This document shows positions 21,890 through 34,269 of a stretch of 64,000 nt of DNA, one piece after another. The notes under the pieces were generated by a model. It made no database searches. It saw only the letters and a list, made by a program, of their open reading frames with translations, and had not been told where the DNA came from. Source of the stretch: Pictodentalium vernedei (taxonomy: Eukaryota > Mollusca > Scaphopoda > Dentaliida > Dentaliidae); the NCBI GenBank assembly GCA_031216915.1, contig CM062293.1, forward strand, positions 150,048,285 through 150,112,284, written 5' to 3'. How positions within the stretch are numbered: position 1 is the first letter of the stretch; each line of letters opens with the position of its first letter. A program made the translations under genes and the position numbers.

Positions 21890-23656
21890 GTTATTTACAT
21901 CACCGAGTAAACTACTGTTGTTATTCGTTAGAAAAAAGCTAATGGAAGAGTAAAAAACACACATATCCCCGAATAAATACAGCGGTCTGTATATTTACAA
22001 TAAAATGACAAATGCTGTAACTGCATAGAGTAATCGTATACCCACGGTTTCCAAACAGTTGACATTTCCTATAGAATAGTCCAAATGTTCTGTGTGTGCT
22101 GATAATAGTTCATCTCCCATTTGCGAAAACATTATACACTGGCAATGGAACAGTGAAATATTATAACATATGTGCAACTGAACGCCACGTACATTAATAA
22201 TAACGACACTATTGGGACAAGTTGTATATGGGTAGACAGTTTTTCATGAATAAACACAAGATAACATCGAGTCTGGACAATGAAGCATGCTGTATTGTCT
22301 GAAACAGGCGTTAATCGTATGGACATAGATCAATGATAGATTCACTAGTGTCTTATCAGATAGCAATGAACCCTTCCCTTGACAGATTCTTATCTTCGGG
22401 AACAGCATATAAGAACTTACCGAAAAAGTCATACCTTGAATGCAGCAAGGCGCCACGTGCAATCTTTTACCATTGGAGTTGGAGGCTTGTTTCACTCAAG
22501 GGACGGTGAGGTAATTTATATAGGCATTATACACTGGCACTGGAACAGTGAAATGTTTACCGAACCTTTCCAAGTGAATAAAATATTGTTTAAAAAAAGG
22601 GACGAAATGTACATTTTAGTTACTTTACTTGCCGATCATTATTTTGCAAGTTGCAACTATAATGTGAATTTTTTTCTGAAAATCGTTAATTTTTTTCTCT
22701 TTCAACCACTTTAAACATGACCTCTTCATTCATTTACGTTTATATAAAAATAGAATTCAACACACATTAACCGTCAACGAATTACAGCACGCATCAACAC
22801 ATTACTTTGGGAAGTTTTGAGGCAAACGTTTCGCAATTCTTCAGGCCAGCATCGTCTCATTGTAACTAGTGGTGTGTTCTTGGTTCTTTTGCATCATCTG
22901 AACCACCGTCCTGGTTTCTGCTTTATTCGAAGTATTAGGGTATCTCTTCTGTTACTTTTGTACTTACTGTGTCTCAAATTGCAAGGATTTCAATTTGAGT
23001 TCTCTAGTCATGCACCAGAGTTCACTACGCCTTACACTGACGTTCTTGTCATAAAGCATATTCTGCTACTGGCGCAAGTTAGCTTATGTCAGAGTTCAGT
23101 TTCCGCGTCTCTGTCTCTACACTTTGCTTTTAATCAGAGTCTCAAACGAGAATTCGCCGATAATATTCTTAGGAGCCAGCCCAAGCTTTCTCTCTTAAAG
23201 TTTCTAACTGCCACTTCTCGACAAACTTCAACTTTGTCGTAACATCGATTATGTCTATTGTGTCTTTCGAATTATTAACGAAACCCCCAAATGAAGAAAC
23301 ATCAGATACTACATATATGCCATATACGTTGATATTTAAGCATACATCTGGTGGAATATGTTTCATTCAGTTTTTGAATGTTTGGTATTTAGCCAACAAT
23401 GCTAACACTACCTTAATCTAAATTTACTTTCCATTCTAATATCCCAATTCGTTAATTAGGACACGGAGATTGAATAATTAAAAGAAAGCTTGAATCATCA
23501 ATTGTCCTTGATACCTTTAACATCACATTATTTAAAAGACATATATCGACGTCCGCCCACTGTGTGTGGAAATAAACAAGTTCCAAGATCATGCTGAACT
23601 ATAACAATGCCTAAAGAAATTGGAAGAATGACAATCAATTGACTTAGGAATGATAC
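21890..23656. other. Unassigned DNA
   Basis: A 141-codon plus-strand frame (22817-23242) is the longest here; it is leucine-rich with no domain I recognise and no second signal of coding. Nothing else found. Confidence 0.45.
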
Positions 23657-23884
23657 TTAACTCTTTACCTAACATGAAAAGCAGACGACACTTGCAAACA
23701 AAATTATTGAATAACTATTTTTTTCATTTTTTGCGTCAAAAACATAGCTTATGACTCTTCATTGAAACGAGCTCGTTGGGGTGTCATAAGCTATGTTTTT
23801 AAGGTAAAAAATGAAAAAATAATGAAACTTGAATGACACTTTTTGGCTGGGTGGTTTTGGCCGTTACGTTGAGCAAAGGGTTAA
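23657..23884 (-). mobile_element. Family A TTAA hairpin MITE
   Basis: TTAA at both edges. Left CTCTTTACCTAACATG with GCAGACGACACTTGC; right TTTGGCCGTTACGTTGAGCA then AAGGG. The central palindrome is half-length (ACGAGCTCGTTGGGG) and imperfect. Confidence 0.8.
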
Positions 23885-23889
23885 CGGCA

Positions 23890-24786
23890 AGACATGCCAC
23901 TTTATAGGAAAAAGACGAAAAGCCAGTCATTCTACACCAAAGATAATCGCATCCTGTTAGAAGTCTTTCAAATCCATATCTTGGACTCCAAATCGCAAAT
24001 GATCTTAAATTGGGCAGCCATGTTACCAAACCTTCGAGAAAGCAACGCTTTCTAACCTGAAACCTCAAACAATGCCCAAAAGGCAACGATACACTTACCT
24101 TAGTCTGATCGATAATGGAATACCAAAACAGGGTTACATGATATGGTTTTGTTGAATTTTTTTGAAAATTAAAAATATATTTAAAAAAATCATTACAAAG
24201 GATTCTAAAAAACCTATGGTAAGGACTCAAGTCTCCCTGAAAAAGATATCTTTTCCAGCTCGTACGAAAATGTGTGCGCCGTCTTCTTCTTCCTCGGACC
24301 TTATTTAACATTCTAAAAACTTTGACGCCCACAGGTGTTCTAATTCTTTTTACTAAAATCTTTATTACTACAAACTACTCGATAATGATATGGCGTTTGA
24401 TCCATACAATCCGGTAGATATGTGGAGAACATGTAGAAACTGAAGAAAACATGAGCTCCCCGCAAGATATTAACGGTATTTCTTTCAGAAACTTGATAAC
24501 ATACCAAACGAAATTGTTCTACGATAGTATAAGCGGGTGGTATTTCAAATCACCGTTGGCAATATTGTTTAGAACGTAGTAAATAACGAGGATTAAAGAA
24601 CTGTAATGTTTATATACAGTCTACACATGTAGGTTCTAATTAACATTGGCCAAATGGGATAGTTTGGTTATCGCCTGTCCATTGAAAAGAAAATTGGTAA
24701 GAGACATATAAATAAAAGAACTCACACCTTGAAAAGTAGATTTGAATCAGGTGGATCTTGTACAGCTCAAGCAAAAATACATTGTT
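23890..24786. other. Unassigned DNA
   Basis: A 177-codon minus-strand frame spans 24332-23799 and runs into the family A element. It has no recognised domain. No other feature. Confidence 0.4.
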
Positions 24787-24932
24787 AGTTAATCCATTAC
24801 CTAAGATAGTGGACAAGACCGGACATAGCTATTCAAATAAATCGTCATAAGCTATTTTTTATGCAGATTTATTCATTCAAGAAAATTCTTTTGCAAGTGT
24901 CGTCTGCTATTCCTGTCAGGTAAAGGGTTCGT
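24787..24932 (+). mobile_element. Family A MITE, internally deleted
   Basis: Ends CCATTACCTAAGATAG and TCAGGTAAAGGG are kept, with CAAGTGTCGTCTGCTATTCC inside the right end. Most of the central palindrome is gone (only TCGTCATAAGCTATTTTTTA remains). Confidence 0.65.
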
Positions 24933-25533
24933 GATCAACGTCGCAAATAAGTGACGGACTGAAATTCTCTTCCATTTGTGTGTTAGGCGAACATCGTCTT
25001 CATCTTGTATCAGGGAAAATTTTTAATTAATTGTGGAACATTATATCGATCGGAACGAAAAAATTCTCTTTTTACTTTTCAATACGCTCTTGAGGCAAGT
25101 TCTTCGTGTCATTTCCTGCCACAGCGCCAACTATGCCAGCTCAACTTTCATGGCGAAAATTAAAAATGATAGTCTTCGTCACAGGTTATGGTACGATCGA
25201 AGCTCAACGGGGTTCGTATGAAACCTGATGCTATGAGAAATTTCACATCTTTCATTTTAGGTCGGATGCGATAATGTCTTATCGAATCTTCTTGAATATT
25301 TAATTCACATGCTTCAGTTTTTTTAGAAAAAGTTCAACGTCTGGTAAGGTCCAGTGACTTAGTCAAATACATTTTGTTGTGTTGTCATATCATTATAAGC
25401 CTATATGCGAGTAGGGTTAAAGTTGTGAGGCCGCCCTTACTTAAGAATGTGTTGAAATATGCCTTAAATAAACCAAAAGCAAACGACAATTTTATTTGGA
25501 TTCCAGAAAATGTTTCGCCAGTGGACAGTCTAA

Positions 25534-25761
25534 TTAACCCTTTACCTTACATAACGCAATTAAGCAATTAGTGCTAATAAAAAATCAAATTTTATCATTT
25601 TTGTTCAATCTTTGCCTCAGAAACCTCTTTTATGACGCCTAGTTGGAACGAGCTCGTTCCAGTGAGGTGCCATAAGATAATTATGTCATTGAAGCAAAAA
25701 ATGTTTTGTTCAAGATTTTTTTCTGCAGTTGTCGTCTACTATTCGTATGGTAAAGGGTTAA
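25534..25761 (+). mobile_element. Family A TTAA hairpin MITE
   Basis: TTAA at 25534-25537 and 25758-25761. Ends CCCTTTACCTTACATAACG and CGTATGGTAAAGGG. Core TTGGAACGAGCTCGTTCCA with diverged outer arms. Confidence 0.8.
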
Positions 25762-25909
25762 AGTGCCCGTTTTCACAACGAAGGGGAAATTTATCATTTA
25801 ACAGCGGACTTTACTTATTTCCAGATCATTAAGCGCATAAATATACAAAACAAACCCATGATGAAAAACACTTAACTTCAGTTGAATACAAATCAGTTGA
25901 CATTACTGT

Positions 25910-26070
25910 GGTGTATCAGTTCTCTTCACTGGTATAATGGATTCCAGTATCTAAAGCATTGGAGGTGAGTCGTATATGAGTGTAACATAATTATAAACGA
26001 TTGGCCAAACTTGACGTTATACCTGTCTAGCGGTTGTGACATAGCCATAGATGCCGAGAGAAACCGTAAA
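25910..26070 (+). mobile_element. SINE-2 copy c
   Basis: TTCACTGGTATAATGGATTC, ATAAACGATTGGCCAAACTT and GTGACATAGCCATAGATGCC are the 3' two-thirds of SINE-2. The tail is replaced by a family B MITE at 26071, which probably entered it. Confidence 0.6.
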
Positions 26071-26310
26071 CGTTTACCTAACGAACCGGCCGCATCCGCC
26101 CGTGTAATTTATAAGCAGTTGAAAAAAGTATTATTTTCCAAACAATTCAACGAAACTATATCATGTGACCCCTTCATTGGGCCGAGCTCATTGAGCTCGT
26201 TCCAATGACGGGTCACATGATATGGTTTTGTGGAAAGCTTTTGAAAAAAATGAAAAACAAATATTTAAAATATTAAATTTTGATATCCTCTGCGTTGGGT
26301 AGAGGGTTGA
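26071..26310 (+). mobile_element. Family B hairpin MITE
   Basis: Left CGTTTACCTAACGAACC, right GCGTTGGGTAGAGGGTTGA. Subterminal CATCCGCCCGTGTAATTTAT and AATTTTGATATCCTCTGC are the B markers. Core ATTGAGCTCGTTCCAATGA and TCACATGATATGGTTTTGT. The target TTAA is decayed. Confidence 0.75.
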
Positions 26311-28137
26311 ACTACAAAAACACTCTAAACAATAAGAGTTGACCTGGGACATCTTATCTTGATACATATGTACAGTTTTGTTATTACAAAAGCGGACAAA
26401 ATTCCTACAGAATCACGGCCTTAATCGCAACCTGATCAACATTCATCATCCACCTTCCTTCCCGCAACACTATAGAATGTGCCGTGTCGAAAAAGAAATA
26501 CGAGAACGGTGAATCTTGAATGCAATGTTCGTTTTTGTCTTGATTTTGGTGTATATTGTAACGAGGAAGCCTACATCAAACCCGTCCGCCTCTGGGTCAT
26601 TCATCCCCACTCTCCCTCCTGATCTCCAAGCAGTCAAACACAAATTGTTTTAAAATATTTCTTCCATTGGTGATTTTTCCCCAACTACAATAGTGACCTT
26701 TTGCCTCATGTCCTCCCACATCCACATATCTTTCATGTTTTTATCCTATTCCTACATTAGTTTCTCTTGGAGTCTTTTTCCACTGGCAAGTAATTGGGGC
26801 ACTCTAAAACGAACGGCTCCAGGGCCTCCTTTACTCCTAAGCTGTGCATTTAGCACCCTCTTTCCTTTTTTTCCAAAACAGAAGTAAGTCTTAGAAGGAT
26901 ACGGTACGCAAAAAACACCCAAGCTCGACCTCTTTTGGCTAAAATTCTTCATAATCTTCGTCTAGAAGCCATTGGTGTAAACTATATAGGAGTTCGATCT
27001 CTGAAATCGGCGGATACAATGACAGATTATACGTCGAAACTCAATATAGAAACAGGCTTCGGGGTTATTATTACTTTGAAAAATGGCTTTCCTTCATTCA
27101 GTCTTTGTTAGAATTTAATGAATAATCAATGAATTCCACTGATGACCGTATTCTTTGAGCACGTGTTTGGTGATTATCTTCACTTGACCTCAGCCAGATT
27201 CGTCTCTGATTGTTCTGCTAATGAAGGCAGAACAGAGCCCGGTTCAATGATCGAGGTTAATGATGTTTTGTGAAATTATTTTGAAACTCAATGCCGTGTT
27301 TTAAAGAGAGTCTGGATAGCACTGATCAGTGCCTCGAACCGCAAATGTAACCTTCAGAATTGGAATTAATATACTGATATAATAACTGCGATTGCCCTTT
27401 CAAGTGAGAGGCTAGATTTGGGGTAATAATAGATGGCTTGCGCACTTCAAAAGCCATTAACTGCTCATTTCGGTCGGGATTGATCCTCTCTGTCGATTCC
27501 ATTTCTCTTGGCGTAGAAAACGGGAGGCCTGCAGTTTGTACGATATGTCCCAGAAGTCAATATAAGAGCACCGCAAAGAGTCTGTCAGCAAAAGGGTCCG
27601 AAAACAGGACGCCCGAGGGTGCGAGGGCAGTGACGGGAAGCATAGATCCCTCCGAAGGGGGACCATATAGGTGCCGACCTATCCCCATGCATCGAAGTAT
27701 TTTTTGGTGGTTGGTTTCATATAGGGTTTCATATAGATCCCAAATGTCCTGGCTTTATTGATATACTTTAACATACTTTGGCATCCCCCAAGAGGAGGCG
27801 ATGGCCACCACATCCTTTGACCACCACTGCGCGAGGGGTGCAATCACCGACAGGGGTAATAACATTGCATGCCAAGGACATATCGCGAAGTGCGAAGCAT
27901 TGAGTTAAGGAGAGTTTCTCTTCAAATGGGCGGTGTTAAGGGGTTTCCCGGGAACATTTTGTACACATCGAGCATGAAGAGTGCTATCATTGACAGGTGA
28001 TTGTATTAATTTTGCAATGAACATCAAAAATAGCTCGTGGTGTCAACCTACACTACTAGATGAAAACAGTTGCAGGCTAACCACCAGCAAAATTCTTCTG
28101 CTAACTTTAAACTATATTGATAAAAATTCGAAGCCTT
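26311..28137. other. Unassigned DNA with a GC-richer patch
   Basis: 27440-27720 is clearly less AT-rich than its surroundings and has a 107-codon plus-strand frame (27438-27761) and a 69-codon frame opposite. I do not recognise either protein. It could be the remnant of a retroelement or an exon; nothing seen decides. Confidence 0.35.
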
Positions 28138-28188
28138 GATATCGTTTCTTGGGAAGCTCTCAGGGAGAGCTTCCCAGGAAACGGTATC
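28138..28188. repeat. 51 bp hairpin
   Basis: GATATCGTTTCTTGGGAAGC pairs with GCTTCCCAGGAAACGGTATC around TCTCAGGGAGA. Confidence 0.7.
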
Positions 28189-28189
28189 A

Positions 28190-29499
28190 ACGTTTGAAAT
28201 TATTAAGAGGGAAGTGCGACGAAAGTTTTCATGTGATATTCGTACAAATTATTTCAGCTGGCACTGTATTCAAGAAAATTCTTATGTGCCAAACATATTT
28301 GATCAAAGAGCAATTTTCCGACGAGCTGATGTTTTGAGTGGGGGGAGGCGCCTAACCCTAAGTCGTCGCGACCAACTTCTGGTATGCAGAAACCCTAACA
28401 CATTCAAGTAACGGTTCCAATGGCTGTTACTTCCACCTGTGTTAGAACGCATGAATCTGAAAGATTTTGTGAGAAGTACTTAAAATGCTATCGTGAAAAT
28501 ACGAAGTCTCCAGTGCATTTGTATCCGTTTATCGCCAATGCGATGAGACAACGTACATTTTGTGACCACGGACGGCATTTTAAGAGGGTGTGTCTACCCC
28601 ATTCTAGCTCCAAACTTGAAAAGAAATTAAATCGCTGAGGGGAAAGTATTCTTAATTCTAACAAACTAGTAAAGATGAATTGTCGCGTGATTAGACCATT
28701 GTTTCAGAAGAGATCCGACAGAATTTTAATAAAACCGTGGTCGGCAGAGTCCGCTTTCCCGTCTTCCATCCCCCAGAATCTATGCTGTTGAAATGTCGCA
28801 TTCATGCTACATGTCAAGAAACGGAAAGATTACCCCGCAGAATTTTTGCATAATGCAGATGTGCTTTTACAAATTTATTGGACAGGAGGGATATAATTCA
28901 GTAATTTGCACACACAATGATGCAACGATTATTGAATTAGTAGTGCTTTTGTTAAATACAACCACTTTGTATGGCCGTTCAGCAAATTATAGAGTTACGC
29001 AACATTGACTGACTGTGTGCTTCGCTGTAAAATTAAATATTTTGATAATAAACAGAAACCGATGTGATATTGATTGGACGGTAGAAGAAAACAATTGTGA
29101 CTAAAAGTTGCTTATTAGGTTCGACGATTACCATTTAAATTGAACCACTGACACCAGAAATCAATAAACGGTCTCCGATGGTGCATCCAAAGGTTTCCCA
29201 ATCAGCTCTGTACATCCACCGTGTAGCATCTCTGTTTAACTTCATGTCAATAAATACAATTATTTAAGCAAGAGTGGAATTATCTACGATTGTCTCAATT
29301 ACATACTCTCTCTCAATACCAATCACTTCTGTCGACAAACAGACTATTAATGTGAGATTTCCGTTCAGCCAGCATCTATATTCCTGGCTCTATACGTTTC
29401 CCGTTCCAGTATACATGCACGAAGTCATCTGGCAAGTACAATTAAGGACACCGAAAACGATTACTGTTAACAGTACGGTATAACGGCCGGCAAATGGCT
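28190..29499. other. Unassigned DNA
   Basis: Several 60-90 codon frames without recognisable content. Confidence 0.4.
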
Positions 29500-29726
29500 G
29501 CTAAATTCCGGGGAGTGGAGAAGCCTTTGCTTATTGTGGTAAACACGCTCTGTTTTGTTGGTAAAATAGGGCCTGTTCACCAATGCATTGGTAGAAGTCC
29601 TCTAAAATGGGCAACCTGGGTACAAACGATTGGCTGGACTTGACTTTATATCCAAATTGCAGTCACGATTAGCCATTGTGCATAAAAAATTATCTTAAAC
29701 TCCAATAAATAAATAAATAAATAAAT
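29500..29726 (+). mobile_element. SINE-2 copy d, near-complete
   Basis: TTCCGGGGAGTGGAGAAGCC, GGTAAACACGCTCTGTTTTG, AATGGGCAACCTGGGTACAA, GATTAGCCATTGTGCATAAA and a CCAATAAATAAATAAATAAA tail. Confidence 0.78.
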
Positions 29727-30042
29727 CGTTGAGTGTATCCAATGATCGTCTTCACACCATTATAAATACAAACCGTCCTGCACGCGGTGGTCAAAATTGT
29801 TTGGAGTATTCATATAAAACTTGATGTATGTTTGTAGAGTAGCTATATTTCAGAAGTTGTTTCTTTCCATCTCAGAGCATGGTTTCATTTCCTCTACCGC
29901 AATGTTAAATCGGAGATGATTGCCTCCGGTAATGATAACTCAATGAGAAACCTTGAGATCTCAGACCAACACTTGTCAAATTAGTTATCATGGACCTTAC
30001 GCTATTGTGAACACAAAGGCGTACAGAGGATTGAGACATTAC

Positions 30043-30108
30043 GTCGCCTGAGTGCAAGAGTGTCCTATGTCCCCTATGGGACATAGGACATTCTAGCACT
30101 CAGGCGAC
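30043..30108. repeat. 66 bp near-perfect palindrome (GTCGCCTGAG type)
   Basis: GTCGCCTGAGTGCAAGAGTG pairs with the complement ending CACTCAGGCGAC; the centre is GTCCCCTATGGGAC. It shares end bases (GTCnCCTGAGT) and length with 38206-38273 and 60316-60382, so they look like one family of very short hairpin elements. Confidence 0.7.
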
Positions 30109-30948
30109 AAGTAGTCGCGATCCGGTCGAAATTCTCTGCCCGCTTCCCACATCATTGCAGAATCCCACCTGCCAAAAATGATATGCGCGAATACTGGATA
30201 TAAAATGCTATTTTTTGTTTTATCTCCATGCTGTGTTGAGTTCGAGGGGGTTTTTTATTTAAGAAATCATGATGCACTGGTATAAGTGCGTCACAGTCGG
30301 TCGCGATCTGATCGCGAAAATGGACGGTTTTGAAATAACAGTACGGCAATCCGACCGTAGGGAACTTATGGAAGGCAAGGCATTAGCTGTTTTAGTGTCG
30401 TGGTAGATCTGAACGTCTCAGAATATTACAGCTCATTACGACAATAACGTTATCGCCAATATACTGAATACTGCGCCGCGAGTGATGTCGACTATGCGAT
30501 GAAGTCGTAATCAGCGGTCTTCTTGTCTCTCCAGCTGTCAGCTTGGGTGTATATGATGTCTCTATTTCCGACATGAGATTGAACAAAGCGATGGTTATTC
30601 AAACAGGATGCTATGTTCAAATTTTTGAGCGGCACAACGTTTTAAACCAATATTACTCAACAACAGAAGTGATAGATGTCGCATGTCTTCAAATGTGTCC
30701 CTATTCGCGAGCTCGCGTACTCCTGCTGTGCGATTCATTGTTCTGTTCTTAAATAATTTAAAAGTTAAAGTACTGTCATGCGTGTGAGTGCAATCCATAC
30801 ACATTTCATGGTGAAATGTAAACTTCATATATATTTGCTTGAGTTTATCTCTTACGGGGATTGTTCCAATTACGGTGAGTTTATTGCGTAAAATGTACTC
30901 GTAGAACACATTTGGTGGTCTTGCTGATAGAGATTACAGAATCTTGGC
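30109..30948. other. Unassigned DNA
   Basis: No feature recognised. Confidence 0.4.
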
Positions 30949-31011
30949 AGAGGTTCCTAGTGAAGTCTTGGCTGCCTAAATAGGCAGCCAAGACTTCATT
31001 ATAAACCTCTG
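30949..31011. mobile_element. Family F palindrome core
   Basis: CAGAGGTTCCTAGTGAAGTC pairs with its complement around GGCTGCCTAAATAGGCAGCC. The outer parts are diverged from F at 4793. Confidence 0.7.
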
Positions 31012-31768
31012 TTAAGGCAAGGTGTTTCATTATTATGAGGGCATAAAGATTAAGTAAAATTCCTCAGGCCTGTAAGGGCCTTTCTGAATACACGACAACG
31101 ATTCGACATTCAACATTTTGTGATAATTAAAGTTGTTTCCCATTGTTTCCCCCGCGAGAATCATTTGGGAGTATTGATTCTGTGCTTCTCACATAAGTTT
31201 TAAGTCCTGTACAGACTGTTGTTGGTGTGTTAGATGGAATCAATAATTTGATGTTAGCTGTACGTGACTTCAGCTGTATTATGTAAATGCTTTTGGTTTA
31301 TTGTTACCATTAATTGATGCATTAAATAATTACATGGTGTTCAAAGTTCACGAGTGACTTTTTAGCAGTGTTATTGTCTATAATGCACGGTTGCGTTTGG
31401 TTGATGATGACGAATTTTCTAATGACTTCCGGTTATCATTTGTAGAACACTATACGACATACTGACTTGGACCTACGTGTTTAAATAATCGACCATTTGG
31501 TATTTCCGTTGGCCTTGAACAATACTCTGCAATGGGTGACAACGACACAGATAGTCGTGTGAATATTTTTTTGTCGAACAGAAATTGTCAATACGTGGCT
31601 CATCATTACCCCGTTTGAGCATTTAACAATTCTTTTTATAATTTTGACGTGTTGTTACTCTCATGCGTAACCATGACTGGATTATTTTTGAAGTGTAAGG
31701 TGACATTGAGAACTGTAAAACAAAATTGAATTGGGTAATTTCTAGGCCTTCAAGCGAGATCCGAATCG
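31012..31768. other. Unassigned DNA
   Basis: No feature recognised. Confidence 0.4.
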
Positions 31769-31995
31769 AACCCCGTTGGAACCCCGGGAAGTAAAGCAGT
31801 GTTTGTTTCCTGTGGTAAACAAGCTCTGCTTTACTGGTAAAATAGGGCCCAGTCACCAATGCTTGGGTGGAAGTCCTTTAAATGGGCAACATGGGTATAA
31901 ACGATTGACTAAACTTGGCTTTATCTCCATGTTGTGGCCACGATTAGCCATTGTGCAGAAATAGACTTAATATACCTTAAACACTAATGAATAAT
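31769..31995 (+). mobile_element. SINE-2 copy e, near-consensus
   Basis: Starts CCCCGTTGGAACCCCGGGAA; then GTAAACAAGCTCTGCTTTAC, CACCAATGCTTGGGTGGAAG, ATAAACGATTGACTAAACTT, GTGGCCACGATTAGCCATTG and a short AATGAATAATTA tail. One of the best-kept copies for defining the family. Confidence 0.8.
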
Positions 31996-32141
31996 TAAAC
32001 AAATAATCAGAATCGATTCTCGCAAATGATTCTTAACAAATGTTAAGTTGATTCTCATTAGATTTTGAAAATGTCATTAAAGGCATGGAGAATTCTATTT
32101 CGTTTTTTGTGCCCTAATAATAAAGTAACATTTTGACTTTG

Positions 32142-32204
32142 TAGTGGTATTTTGTGAAATTTTGGCTGCCTGTTCAGGCAGCCAAGACTTCACTAGACAC
32201 CACT
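32142..32204. mobile_element. Family F palindrome core
   Basis: AGTGGTATTTTGTGAAATTT pairs with AGCCAAGACTTCACTAGACA and CCACT. The middle is GGCTGCCTGTTCAGGCAGCC. A right part to about 32330 (AGACAAGAAACTCTC) resembles other F right ends. Confidence 0.65.
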
Positions 32205-32479
32205 GCCGAGGTTATGAAGCTTCTACCAGCAAAACCACAAAATCCTGTATGTTGTCGCACGTGTTCTGCATTTACATGCGAGACAAGAAACTCTCAAAAA
32301 TTGTACTTATACCGTTGATGGCCAAACTCTAGTAAATATATAAATATGAACTTTGTTTTTTACTTTGTAACAAGTACTGGTTGCTCTCACATGGGGTTAA
32401 CGCTACTCTCAAATTCTAAATTAGTTTAGAACTGAAAATTAATTCTGACAGCAGGAGTTCGCGAGAATGATAACCGAGT

Positions 32480-32580
32480 CGGGAGAAATTTTCAGGCCTG
32501 AAATTCCCTGTTGCATTACGGGAAGAATGCTTAAATTTTGATGAATTGACATCGGATGCCGAGGGTCAAACCCATTTCGA
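32480..32580. mobile_element. Family G right-half fragment
   Basis: AAATTCCCTGTTGCATTACG and TTGACATCGGATGCCGAGGG match the right arm and end of G. The left arm is missing. Confidence 0.55.
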
Positions 32581-32621
32581 TTTGTAAGAGCTCGCATATA
32601 TATTCAAAAGTGTTGCTTATT

Positions 32622-32851
32622 CATTTATTTATTGGGTGTTTAAGGTCACATATTTTTGCACAATGGTTAATCATGACCACAACATGAGATCAACTCTAGA
32701 CCAGGGGTGAGCGTCAATAAGCCATGTTGCCCATTATAGAGAGGGTTTGCACCTCTCAAGCATTGGTGACTGGGTCCTATTTTACCAGTAAAACATAGCA
32801 TGTTTACTGCAGTGAACAGGCACTGCTTCACTTCCCGGGGTTCCTCGGGGG
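32622..32851 (-). mobile_element. SINE-2 copy f with 16 bp target duplication
   Basis: On the minus strand it starts CCCCCGAGGAACCCCGGGAA and ends in AACACCCAATAAATAAATGA. The 16 bases AAAAGTGTTGCTTATT occur exactly on both sides (32606-32621 and 32852-32867). This fixes the full length at ~230 bp and shows that the family really starts at CCCC..GGAACCCCGGG, with no tRNA-like head. Confidence 0.9.
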
Positions 32852-33159
32852 AAAAGTGTTGCTTATTGTGGCTAATCATTGGATGAGCTATACTAGTCGA
32901 ACTTGTCCCAATGATGTCTCGTAAGCTTTGTTTCAGAAGAAGAAACAAAAATATACCTCGTCAAGAAAGTGGAAAAATATTTCAATTACATTATACGAAC
33001 ACATGCTTCATAAAAATTTTAAAAATTGTTGGGCGATTTTTTTTTTTTGTATTTTGCTGCACAGATTTTGTCAATGGATAAATGGTCGAGGGAAATATTA
33101 GTTAAGCAAAACAACAGCATATGAACAAGTAGTCGACAAAATAATTATACTCAGCGCCT

Positions 33160-33790
33160 GTAACAATCAGTAGTGTAATAATTAACGCAAAGTGTAATAC
33201 TAAAGAGCAATGAAATAGAAATCTACCAGTAGTGTAATCATCAACACACAGTGTAATACTAAACAATAATGCAATAGAAATTAACGAGTAGTGTAATAAT
33301 CAATCCGCTATGTAATACTAAAGAGTAATGTAATAGAAATTAACCAGTAGTGTAATAATCAATACATAATGTAATACTAAAGAGTAATGTAATAGAAATT
33401 AACCAGTAGTGTAATAATCAATCCATAGTGTAATACTAAATAGTAATGTAATAGAAATTAATCAGTAGTGTAATAATCAATACACAGTATAATACTAAAG
33501 AGTAATGTAATAGAAATTAACCAGTAGTGTAATAAGTATCCAGACAAGGTAATGCTAAACAATTATGTAATAGAAATTAACCAGTAATTGAATAATCAAT
33601 CCTTAGTATATTATTAAAAATAATGTAATAGAAATTAACTAGTAGTGTAATAATCAGCCATAATGTTCTACTAAACAATAATATAATAGAAATTAATCAG
33701 TAGTGTAACAATCAGCCAGTAATGTAAATTCAACAAACCAGTGGTGTAATAACCAGTAATGGCACCAGCGTAACCAGTAGGCAGTAGCAT
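33160..33790 (+). repeat. Minisatellite, ~59 bp unit, about 10 copies
   Basis: Units read like TAATAGAAATTAACCAGTAG, TGTAATAATCAATACATAAT, GTAATACTAAAGAGTAATG. Unit length is about 59 bp with small indels; the last units are shortened. Inverted fragments of the same unit lie at 36955-37080 and 38585-38630. Confidence 0.9.
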
Positions 33791-34269
33791 AATATAATTT
33801 CATGAAAATCAACAATTTTTCTACAAAATTTCGAAAAGTTGTGGTACAACTTATCGAGTTTTAATGATTTGTTTAGAAGTCTGAAAATGTTTTCCAGATC
33901 AAATATCATTTGGTTGATTAGATACGATGACGGGGGATATTTTCGTGGTTTTTACGCGCACATTACGCCGCATATACTGGTGGTTAATACCACTTCTAGC
34001 ATCTGTGGCTATATCGCTGTCGCAAGCGAAGCATAAATGCAATGTTAGTCAATCATTGATGGTAATGTCGTGAATCATGGTTGACAATTTTCGTCATTGG
34101 AAATGGTTTAAATGAAGGTTAGCTCCCCTTAATTTCATTCTGCTGCCAGTTCAACACTTGGGGTATGGGAATCTCATATAAAATTGAAATTTCGAAATGT
34201 TATCGAATTTGTATCATCGATGTGCGAATTGTTTCACAAACTTAAGGTACTTTCCCGAAGAGTAGTATA
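33791..34269. other. Unassigned DNA between minisatellite and Tc1 copy 2
   Basis: No feature recognised. Confidence 0.4.

Noticed and set aside
22817-23242. 141-codon plus-strand frame as a membrane protein
   Set aside because: Leucine-rich only because of composition; no clear membrane segments pattern, start context or neighbour supports it.
23799-24332. 177-codon minus-strand frame as a gene
   Set aside because: It overlaps a family A MITE at its 3' end and shows no domain or composition expected of a conserved protein.
33160-33790. CRISPR-like array in the 59 bp repeat
   Set aside because: The whole unit repeats, with no variable spacer between fixed repeats.
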